Shown one piece after another: positions 1 to 5,776 of a stretch of DNA of 8,025 nt. Each line of letters begins with the position of its first letter. Positions within the stretch are counted from its first letter, which is position 1. The DNA comes from Candidatus Woesearchaeota archaeon. GTDB lineage: Archaea; Nanobdellota; Nanobdellia; Woesearchaeales; ARS49. The DNA is taken from positions 1 to 8,025 of the forward strand of contig RFLK01000054.1 in assembly GCA_003694525.1 (NCBI GenBank). The letters run 5' to 3'. The position numbers and the translations under genes were made by a program. Below the pieces are notes generated by a model, which saw nothing but the letters and a program-made list of their open reading frames with translations, did no database searches and was not told where the DNA came from.

Positions 1-63
1 GATCGCACCCCATCCTTTGATTGTTTCTTCAAGGGTATAAAAAAATAGCGAAGAATAAGACAT
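1..63 (-). CDS. Possible 5' end of a divergent gene (partial, unidentified)
   Basis: Reading leftwards from an ATG at 63-61, the minus strand stays open for 21 codons to the window edge (MSYSSLFFYTLEETIKGWGA and onward). A TATA-like box lies on the same strand at 99-92 (TATAAAAA), preceded by a purine-rich AAGAGA, about 32 bases before the ATG, which would give a very short leader. The peptide is too short to assign to a family. An equally open possibility is that these bases hold the 3' end of a plus-strand gene, because two plus frames run from base 1 to stops at 38-40 and 46-48. I infer a divergent gene only from the start-plus-promoter arrangement. Confidence 0.25.
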   Translation of the reverse strand, partial: MSYSSLFFYTLEETIKGWGAI

Positions 64-91
64 CTTGACCACTCTTGAATGGTTGCGTGTG

Positions 92-99
92 TTTTTATA
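92..99. promoter_or_regulatory. TATA-like box, possibly bidirectional
   Basis: The plus strand reads TTTTTATA and the minus strand TATAAAAA. The centre is 27.5 bases before the ATG at 123, the distance expected for an archaeal TATA box driving a leaderless transcript, and no Shine-Dalgarno sequence precedes that ATG. On the minus strand it precedes the ATG at 63 by about 32 bases with a purine-rich flank. A second candidate, TATAAAAAAA at 36-45, would instead start plus transcription near 67 and leave a leader of about 55 bases. Inferred from sequence and spacing only. Confidence 0.35.
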
Positions 100-122
100 G
101 TCTCTTATTTTGTTTATTCTCG

Positions 123-1190
123 ATGGATGAGTTGTTGCTTGAGAGAATTCATTTTACTGCAAAGGCAGGTCTCTCGCGCAAGCAAGTTGTAAAGCTTTTG
201 CTAAGCGCAGGATGGCCTGAAAAGCTGGTAAAACGGTATGTTCAAAAGGCATTCAAGGAAGTAGCTAAAGGAGATGCTTTGCAGGTTAGGAATGTGGGGA
301 AGTCTTTTGGGGCCAATACTGTTTTGGAGGGTGTGGATTTTGATGTGCGCTCTGGTGAGATTTTTGGTCTTATAGGTATGTCTGGTGCTGGAAAGACAAC
401 GCTTCTCAATATTCTGGTCGGAGCGCTCAGCCCGGATAGTGGTGATGTTCTTGTTGCAATGCCCGATGGTTCTTCTGCAAGTGTTCGCAAGGAACCTGTG
501 AAGGCTCGCAGGATGTTCGGGTTTTCAACGCAGTCTCCAAGTTTCTATGACAGGCTCACTGTGCGCGAGAATCTTGAGCACTTTGCAAGGCTTTATGGCT
601 TGCAGAAAGAGGATGCCAGAAGGCGCGCTCTTGCAGTTATGGATCTTGTAGGTCTTGGATCTGCAAGGGATATTGAAGCGTCAAAGCTTTCAGGAGGGAT
701 GCAGAAGAGGCTGGATATTGCTTGTGCTCTAATACACGATCCGTCAATTCTTGTTCTTGATGAGCCAACCGCTGACTTGGATCCTATAATGAGGAAGAAT
801 TTATGGCAGCTTATGAGGGATATTAACGTTAAGGGAACTACTATAATTCTTGCATCCCATTTTCTTGCAGAGATTGAGCTTTTGTGCTCTCGCATTGCAA
901 TATTGAACAGTTCGCGCATAGTTGATATAGGGTCTGCAAAGGATCTGCGCAATGTTTACGCGCGCAATTTCAACTTATATGTTCAGACTTTCTCTCAGGA
1001 CTATTCAAGGCTTTTGCGTGCTTTGGGAAAGGATGCTCGCATTGAGGGAGGAGAGCTTGTTTTGAACACATCAAAGCCTAAAAGGGCTCTTTCTATAATT
1101 GCAAAGGTACTCTTGGAAGGTGATGTTGCAAGTGTTAATCTTTCTCGTCCGAGTTTGGGAGAGGTTTTTGAGAAGGTGGTCGGCAGATGA
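123..1190 (+). CDS. ABC-2 type exporter ATP-binding subunit with N-terminal helical module
   Basis: This is the cytoplasmic ATPase of an ABC exporter, 355 residues from ATG 123; it hydrolyses ATP to power the permease encoded next. All ABC motifs are present: Walker A GMSGAGKTT (85-93), Q-loop glutamine (137), signature LSGGMQ (189-194), Walker B SILVLDEP (208-215), D-loop ADLD (217-220) and switch histidine (246). A C-terminal part ends in RPSLGEVFEKVVG, a hallmark of the DrrA/CcmA-like (COG1131-type) subfamily. Residues 1-46, before the ATPase fold, form an extra helical module containing GLSRKQVVKLLLSAGW. A TTG at 75 would add 16 residues, but the TATA-like box 27 bases before ATG 123 and the Cys/Phe-rich extra peptide favour ATG. 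Its stop overlaps the permease start (ATGA, 1187-1190), so the pair is co-translated. The substrate cannot be told from sequence; the family exports drugs, lipids or polymers. Confidence 0.93.
   Translation: MDELLLERIHFTAKAGLSRKQVVKLLLSAGWPEKLVKRYVQKAFKEVAKGDALQVRNVGKSFGANTVLEGVDFDVRSGEIFGLIGMSGAGKTTLLNILVGALSPDSGDVLVAMPDGSSASVRKEPVKARRMFGFSTQSPSFYDRLTVRENLEHFARLYGLQKEDARRRALAVMDLVGLGSARDIEASKLSGGMQKRLDIACALIHDPSILVLDEPTADLDPIMRKNLWQLMRDINVKGTTIILASHFLAEIELLCSRIAILNSSRIVDIGSAKDLRNVYARNFNLYVQTFSQDYSRLLRALGKDARIEGGELVLNTSKPKRALSIIAKVLLEGDVASVNLSRPSLGEVFEKVVGR
1174..1180 (+). promoter_or_regulatory. Shine-Dalgarno site of the permease gene
   Basis: AGGTGGT, close to the AGGAGGTGAT complement of the 16S 3' end, sits 6 bases before ATG 1187 inside the end of the ATPase gene. 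With the ATGA overlap it supports this start and translational coupling. Confidence 0.55.
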
Positions 1191-3013
1191 GTGGCGTTCT
1201 TGAGTTGTTGGGAAAGAACATTAAGAATGTCTTAAGGTCTCGCTCTGGCGCTTTGATTGTCATATTAGGGCCTCTGATTGTAATGTTTCTTGCAGGGCTT
1301 GCGTTCGACAATACGGGGGTTTACTCTGTTAAGGTTGGAGTGTATGATCCTGTGGGAGACAATGTTACAAGTCTTTTTATTGATGGTCTGAGGGCTAAGT
1401 TCAAGGTTCAGGAGTTTTCTTCAGAGGATGAGTGTTCTCAGTCTATTCGTGATTCTCAAGCCAACGCTTGTATGGTTTTCCCAGCCAATTTTGAGGTGGG
1501 GGTGTCTGGCAAGAATGAGTTGAGGTTTTATGTAGACTATTCAAGAATGAATTTGGTCTATGCTATTCTAAGTTTGATAAATGAGGAGGTTAGTGAGAAG
1601 TCCCTCTCGACCAGCGAGGATCTGACTCGCACACTGATCGATGCGATAGATTACACTCAGAAAAGGATTCGTGATCAGAGGGAGTCTATTGTAAAGTTGA
1701 CAACTGAGAATGAGCTGATAAATAAGAATTCTCAGGATTTGCTCGCAGAGCTCAGCGATATAGATTTGAGGTTTGACTCTCAGGGCTTGCCTGTTGATAA
1801 TGTTTCTAGCTCAAAGACTCAGGTCAAGCAATGGCTTGATAATGCTTTGAGTTTAGGGGAGAGGGGCCTCTCTGAGGCAATAAAGTTTATAGACACAGCT
1901 GATGAGCTTGTAAAGTCTTCAGATGCGAGCAATGATGCCAAAGCCCAGCTTCTTGCAAGTTTTGAGAGCAGTGTAGATTCTATAGAACGTCTCAAGGAAG
2001 ACCTTTCCAAGACGCGTGAGTTGTCTCTTGCATCTTTTGAGCGTTTCGATTCTTCAATGTCGGGCCTTGTTGGTGGCATAGAGCAGTTGAGGTCGCGTCT
2101 TGACAGTGCTGAGACCTCAAGGCAGTTTAGCATTCGCGTTCTTGAAAGTTTGAAGGTCTTGCTTGACAAGAGCATAATAAGCGTGGTGTCTGTTCAGCAG
2201 GCGCTCAATGATATAGATAATAAGCTGAGGTCCATTGAGATAACTGATCCAGAGTCAATATCTCAACCAATTGTGACCAGGATTAAGCCTGTTGTTCAAG
2301 AGCACAGTTATTTGAATTATCTTTTCCCTGTCCTTTTGGTTCTTGTTGTGATGTTTACTGCTCTCTTGTTGACGCCTACTATGGTCTTGCTCGAGCGCAA
2401 CAGTCCTGCAAGTTTCAGGTCTTATTTGACTCCTGCAAAGGATTCTGATTATGTGCTATCTGACTTTGCAACTGCTTTTATAATCCTCTTGATTCAGGTT
2501 TGTGTAATTTTAGCAATTGTTGGTGTCTTTTTCTCTGCAGATGCTGTTGCAAGCATTCCCAAAGCGTTGTTCTTATTGGTTCTGTCAAGTTCGCTGTTTA
2601 TTCTGATAGGGCTGATTGTGGGGTATTCTTGCAGGAGTGAGGAGACTGCAACGCTTGCCGCAGTAAGCATAGGCGCGATATTTTTGTTTTTAAGCGATGT
2701 CATAGTCCCTCTTGAGAGTATGCCTGATGTGTTCGCGTACATTGCAAGTTTCAACCCTTATGTTATTTCAAGCTCTCTTGTTCGAAGGGCATTGATATTT
2801 GATTCCAGCATTGTAAGTTTACTGCCTGATGTTCTTATATTGGTTGGATATATAATTGCAGCAGCCCTAATCGCATCTGGTGCTTATATGATGACTCGTT
2901 TGCATTCTGTTCAGGAAGTTGCAAGAAGGTTGAAGCCTGTTATGACTTATTTGCCAGTTGAGAGGAGATCGCGCTCAAGAAAAGGCGAAGGCAAATCGAG
3001 GAAATCTATTTAA
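1187..3013 (+). CDS. ABC-2 type exporter permease with large coiled-coil ectodomain
   Basis: This is the membrane subunit partnered with the preceding ATPase, 608 residues. One hydrophobic span near residues 22-41 is followed by a long polar region (42-370), then five spans near 377-398, 426-449, 458-480, 486-505 and 548-568. That layout, and the NPYVISSSLVRRALIF stretch at 523-538, match the ABC2_membrane_3 type. A conserved-looking cytoplasmic segment (LLERNSPASFRSYLTPA, 401-417) after the second span probably contacts the ATPase. The polar region should face outwards: an alpha/beta part resembling other family members (about 45-120) and then about 200 residues rich in Glu, Lys, Ser and Leu with heptad-like spacing, probably long helices or coiled coil. 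Its only two cysteines are C83 and C95. The C-terminal tail (about 591-608) is strongly basic. A 24-base gap separates it from cysS. Membrane family is clear; substrate is unknown. Confidence 0.9.
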   Translation: MSGVLELLGKNIKNVLRSRSGALIVILGPLIVMFLAGLAFDNTGVYSVKVGVYDPVGDNVTSLFIDGLRAKFKVQEFSSEDECSQSIRDSQANACMVFPANFEVGVSGKNELRFYVDYSRMNLVYAILSLINEEVSEKSLSTSEDLTRTLIDAIDYTQKRIRDQRESIVKLTTENELINKNSQDLLAELSDIDLRFDSQGLPVDNVSSSKTQVKQWLDNALSLGERGLSEAIKFIDTADELVKSSDASNDAKAQLLASFESSVDSIERLKEDLSKTRELSLASFERFDSSMSGLVGGIEQLRSRLDSAETSRQFSIRVLESLKVLLDKSIISVVSVQQALNDIDNKLRSIEITDPESISQPIVTRIKPVVQEHSYLNYLFPVLLVLVVMFTALLLTPTMVLLERNSPASFRSYLTPAKDSDYVLSDFATAFIILLIQVCVILAIVGVFFSADAVASIPKALFLLVLSSSLFILIGLIVGYSCRSEETATLAAVSIGAIFLFLSDVIVPLESMPDVFAYIASFNPYVISSSLVRRALIFDSSIVSLLPDVLILVGYIIAAALIASGAYMMTRLHSVQEVARRLKPVMTYLPVERRSRSRKGEGKSRKSI

Positions 3014-3014
3014 A
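3000..3014 (+). promoter_or_regulatory. Candidate BRE/TATA promoter for cysS
   Basis: GGAAAT (3000-3005), which fits the archaeal BRE consensus RNWAAW, is followed one base later by TATTTAAA (3007-3014). The TATA centre is 27.5 bases before ATG 3038, so transcription could begin at or very near the start codon. The element overlaps the 3' end of the permease gene. It would let cysS and the genes after it be expressed without the exporter. Inferred from motif and spacing only. Confidence 0.4.
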
Positions 3015-3037
3015 GAGACTCTAGTGAAGGGTTCAGT

Positions 3038-4477
3038 ATGAAGCTCTATAATACGCTCTCAAGGAAGAAGGAGGATTTTCATCTTGTAAAGGAAGGCCCT
3101 GTCAGGATGTATTCTTGCGGACCTACGGTTTATGATTTTGTCCATATAGGCAATTTGAGGACTTTTCTTTTTGAGGATATACTGTGCAGGTTTCTCGAGT
3201 ATAGGGGCTTTGAGGTCTTTCAGGTCAAGAACTTGACAGATGTTGATGACAAGACTATTAAGGGCTCGCGAAAAAAGGGCGTTCCCCTAAAAGAGTTCAC
3301 AAGAGAGTACGAGAAGGCTTTTTTTGAGGATTGCAAGACTTTGCGGATAAGGCCTGCAAGAGTGTATCCTCGAGCAACAGAGCACATTCCTGAGATGGTT
3401 GCAATAATCAAGGAGCTTTTAAAGAAGGGTTTTGCGTACAAGTCAGAGGATGGAATTTATTTCGCTGTTGATAAGTTTAAGGAGTATGGCAAGCTCGCCC
3501 ATCTTGACAGGTCGCATCTCAAGGCGGGCGCATCTGGAAGGGTTCTTGCAGATGAGTATGATAAGGAGAATTTGGCAGATTTTGCCTTGTGGAAGTTTTG
3601 GGATGAGGATGATGGGGATGTTTTTTGGGAGACTGAAATTGGGAAGGGAAGGCCTGGATGGCATATTGAGTGTAGTGCTATGAGTGTCAAGTATTTGACT
3701 TCTGCAATCTCTGATGGGTTTTCATTGGACAAATTTGAGACTTTGGATATTCATACAGGAGGGGTAGATTTGATGTTCCCTCATCACGAGGATGAGATTG
3801 CTCAGGTTGAGGCGGTTGTTGGAAAGCCTTTTGCTAATTTTTGGCTTCACAGCGAGCATTTGCTTGTTGATGGGAAGAAAATGTCTAAGTCTCTTGGTAA
3901 CTTCTATACGTTGAGGGACTTATTGAAGATGGGATATCATCCTCTGGCTATCCGTTACGCTTTGATATCTTCTCATTACAGGCAGAAACTTAATTTTGTT
4001 TTGAGCTCTCTTGATGCTGCATCGACTGCAGTTCAGAGAATAAACGATTTTATCTCTCGTCTCAATGAGGCAGATGGGTCGGATAACGAGAATGTCAAGG
4101 ATCTAGCCAAGGAGCACCTTTTGAAGTTTGAAAATGCTCTTGATGATGATTTGGAGATAAGCAGAGCTCTCGCTTCCTTGTTTGATTTGATGAGCAAGGT
4201 GAATAGGGAGCTTGATGCGGGCCATATAAGCAAGTCTGATGCGCAAGAGGTGATATCTGTTGTCAGGCGTATGAATGATGTTCTTGACATACTTGTTGAT
4301 GAGAAGGATCTTCCGCCTGACATTTTGGATCTTCTTGAGCAGAGAAGAAAGGCAAGGGAGGCAAAGGATTATCAGCGCAGTGATGAGTTGAGGGAAGAGC
4401 TTAAGAGCAAGGGAATACTGGTTGAGGACACAAAGAATGGCCAGCGCTGGAAGAGAATTTTTTCAAGAAAGGTATGA
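3038..4477 (+). CDS. cysS: Cysteinyl-tRNA synthetase
   Basis: This class I synthetase attaches cysteine to tRNA-Cys in the cytoplasm; at 479 residues it is close to the usual length of about 460-480. The active-site signatures are HIGN (36-39) and KMSKS (281-285). Zinc ligands used to recognise the cysteine thiol are all present by position: C27 in SCGPTVYD, C212 in GWHIECS, and H249 and E253 in FPHHEDE. The C-terminal helical anticodon-binding region (from about 330) ends in the typical LREELKSKGILVEDTKNGQR segment. Between C212 and H249 the chain is about 13 residues longer than in bacterial enzymes, around TSAISDGFSLDKF (221-233). ATG 3038 is preceded by GTGAAGGG and a promoter-like element. 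The gene's end overlaps the next gene by 41 bases. Its presence means this archaeon can charge Cys directly rather than only by the SepRS/SepCysS route. Confidence 0.97.
   Translation: MKLYNTLSRKKEDFHLVKEGPVRMYSCGPTVYDFVHIGNLRTFLFEDILCRFLEYRGFEVFQVKNLTDVDDKTIKGSRKKGVPLKEFTREYEKAFFEDCKTLRIRPARVYPRATEHIPEMVAIIKELLKKGFAYKSEDGIYFAVDKFKEYGKLAHLDRSHLKAGASGRVLADEYDKENLADFALWKFWDEDDGDVFWETEIGKGRPGWHIECSAMSVKYLTSAISDGFSLDKFETLDIHTGGVDLMFPHHEDEIAQVEAVVGKPFANFWLHSEHLLVDGKKMSKSLGNFYTLRDLLKMGYHPLAIRYALISSHYRQKLNFVLSSLDAASTAVQRINDFISRLNEADGSDNENVKDLAKEHLLKFENALDDDLEISRALASLFDLMSKVNRELDAGHISKSDAQEVISVVRRMNDVLDILVDEKDLPPDILDLLEQRRKAREAKDYQRSDELREELKSKGILVEDTKNGQRWKRIFSRKV
4424..4428 (+). promoter_or_regulatory. 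Shine-Dalgarno site that decides the methylase start
   Basis: GAGGA lies 8 bases before ATG 4437, within the cysS coding sequence. No such site precedes the upstream in-frame TTG at 4422, so ATG 4437 is preferred. Confidence 0.45.
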
Positions 4478-5330
4478 ACAGCTTGGCGGAGAGGTTGCCA
4501 GTGTTCAGATCACTCAGTCTATTCGAGTAAACACTTTGAAGACAACTTGCAAGGAGCTAATCTCGCGTCTGAGCTCAAAAGGGGTTGTTCTTGAGAGAGA
4601 GCCTCTTGCAAAGAACGCTTATAGGGTTGTTAGCTCCCCTTTTTCTCTCGGAGCGATAACAGAGTATCTTTTGGGTTTGTATGCTCTTCAAGAGGTTGCA
4701 GCGCAGATTCCTGTCGAGGTTTTGGCTCCAAGGCAAGGGGAGTTGGTTCTCGATTGTTGCGCAGCTCCCGGAGGCAAGTCTTCCCAGATTGCCCAGCTTA
4801 TGAAAAATAAAGGGAGGCTTGTGTGTTACGAGCTCAAGCCTCATCGCTTGAAGAGTCTTCTTGTAAATCTTGAGCGTATGGGGGTTAAGAATGCTGTTGT
4901 TTTTAGGGCTGATGTTTCTCGTGTAAGGCTCTTGAATAAGGAGTTTGATAAGGTTCTTGTTGATGCCCCCTGTTCTGGGAATTATGTTCTTGAGAAGGGC
5001 TGGTTTGAAAAGAGGAGACTTGAGGGAATTTTGCGCAATGCTCAAATCCAGCGCAAGATATTGTCCTCTGCTGTGAGTGTTGCAAGGCAGGGGGGAGTTA
5101 TAGTCTACAGCACGTGTTCTCTTGAACCTGAGGAGAATGAGCTTGTTATAGATTGGGCAATTCGGAATCTTCCAGTAAAGGTGGTGCTTGCAAATGTTAA
5201 AGGAGCATCGCCTGGTGTTGTTGATGTTTTCGGTGCAAGGTTGCACTCTGATGTTTCAAAGTGTGCAAGGCTCTGGCCTCACAAGACTAAAACTCAGGGT
5301 TTTTTTATTGCAAAGTTGGTGAAAAAATGA
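4437..5330 (+). CDS. NOL1/NOP2/Sun family RNA cytosine-C5 methyltransferase
   Basis: The protein transfers a methyl group from S-adenosylmethionine to carbon 5 of cytosine in tRNA or rRNA; 297 residues from ATG 4437. The N-terminal part holds SIRVNTLK (28-35), the short RNA-binding segment usual in this family. The Rossmann domain has SAM motif I DCCAAPGGKS (106-115), motif IV DAPCSG with C179, and motif VI STCSLEPEEN (225-234) with C227. In characterised members the motif VI cysteine attacks the base and the motif IV cysteine helps release the product. After motif IV comes NYVLEKGWFEKRRLEGI, a form I associate with one archaeal subgroup. There is no fused PUA domain; the next gene encodes one. 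The start lies 41 bases inside cysS and the stop overlaps the next start (ATGA). Whether the target is tRNA or rRNA cannot be told; no gene symbol is given for that reason. Confidence 0.92.
   Translation: MASAGREFFQERYEQLGGEVASVQITQSIRVNTLKTTCKELISRLSSKGVVLEREPLAKNAYRVVSSPFSLGAITEYLLGLYALQEVAAQIPVEVLAPRQGELVLDCCAAPGGKSSQIAQLMKNKGRLVCYELKPHRLKSLLVNLERMGVKNAVVFRADVSRVRLLNKEFDKVLVDAPCSGNYVLEKGWFEKRRLEGILRNAQIQRKILSSAVSVARQGGVIVYSTCSLEPEENELVIDWAIRNLPVKVVLANVKGASPGVVDVFGARLHSDVSKCARLWPHKTKTQGFFIAKLVKK
5318..5322 (+). promoter_or_regulatory. Shine-Dalgarno site of the PUA-domain gene
   Basis: GGTGA, matching part of the anti-Shine-Dalgarno complement, sits 4 bases before ATG 5327 within the last codons of the methylase gene and supports coupled translation. 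Confidence 0.5.
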
Positions 5331-5776
5331 GCTTTGACGAGTTTCTTCTTCAATTTGGGATTAAAGAGAAGGTGGAGGTAAAGCAGATTTACAGGTCTTT
5401 TTTCAGGGTGCGCGATGAGAGTTACCTCGCGCACCGTCCTGTTTGGGTTGACGAGTGCCTAGCTCATATTCGCAATGGCAAAATAGTGCCTTCAGTTGAT
5501 TTTCTTCAATGGGTTTCAAAAAGGGCCAGAAGATGGGCAAGGGTTGGTGCAAAGGCAGAGTGGCTTTTTATTTGCGGCAGGGATTTGAAGTCATCTTCGA
5601 TAGAGGACCATAATAACCCGTCAAGTGGAGATTTTGTTGTTATTTTGAATGATCGAAGGGAATGTCTTGGTTATGGCGTCGCATCAGGCCCTTTGAGTGA
5701 TGGGAAGTTAACTATCAGGCGCGTATTTGATATAGGTGATTTGTTGCGCAGGGAGCGCAAGAGAAGGAAGGTTTAG
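5327..5776 (+). CDS. PUA-like RNA-binding protein, partner of the methylase
   Basis: A small basic protein of 149 residues. The core AEWLFICGRDL (78-88), then GDFVVILNDRRECLGYGVA (101-119) and VFDIGDLLRRERKRRKV (133-149), follow the pattern of PUA-like domains such as the C-terminal domain of RsmF-type methylases and NIP7 proteins; these domains bind structured RNA. The first 75 residues are a less familiar mixed region that ends in a basic stretch KRARRWARVGAK (65-76). It starts on the ATGA shared with the Sun-type methylase, so the two products are made together and probably act on the same RNA, this one supplying the binding domain that is fused in bacterial RsmF. That partnership is inferred from context. 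The gene contains a strong hairpin near its start and its TAG stop overlaps the convergent valS stop. The exact family (RsmF-PUA or NIP7-like) is less sure than the PUA-like fold. Confidence 0.8.
   Translation: MSFDEFLLQFGIKEKVEVKQIYRSFFRVRDESYLAHRPVWVDECLAHIRNGKIVPSVDFLQWVSKRARRWARVGAKAEWLFICGRDLKSSSIEDHNNPSSGDFVVILNDRRECLGYGVASGPLSDGKLTIRRVFDIGDLLRRERKRRKV
5404..5441 (+). repeat. Perfect inverted repeat (mRNA hairpin) inside the PUA gene
   Basis: GGTGCGCGA (5407-5415) and TCGCGCACC (5427-5435) are exact reverse complements around an 11-base loop. CAG (5404-5406) and CTG (5439-5441) extend the pairing across a 3-base bulge. The stem is much more GC-rich than its surroundings and covers codons 27-37 of the gene, about 80 bases after its start. 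The structure is read from sequence; a role is not shown. Confidence 0.6.

Noticed and set aside
75..122. TTG start at 75 adding 16 residues to the ABC ATPase
   Set aside because: The added peptide (rich in Cys and Phe) looks unlike the helical module that follows, has no ribosome site, and a TATA-like element overlaps it at the right distance for ATG 123.
3432..3683. Short overlapping frames on both strands within cysS
   Set aside because: They lie inside the conserved catalytic core of CysRS with no recognisable product or start signals.
4422..4436. TTG start at 4422 for the methylase
   Set aside because: No Shine-Dalgarno sequence precedes it, while GAGGA is well placed for ATG 4437.
4575..5246. 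Long open frame (223 codons) on the minus strand, opposite the RNA methylase
   Set aside because: It lies wholly antisense to a gene with every catalytic motif intact, its product resembles no family, and the skewed codon use of the real gene readily removes stops from this frame.
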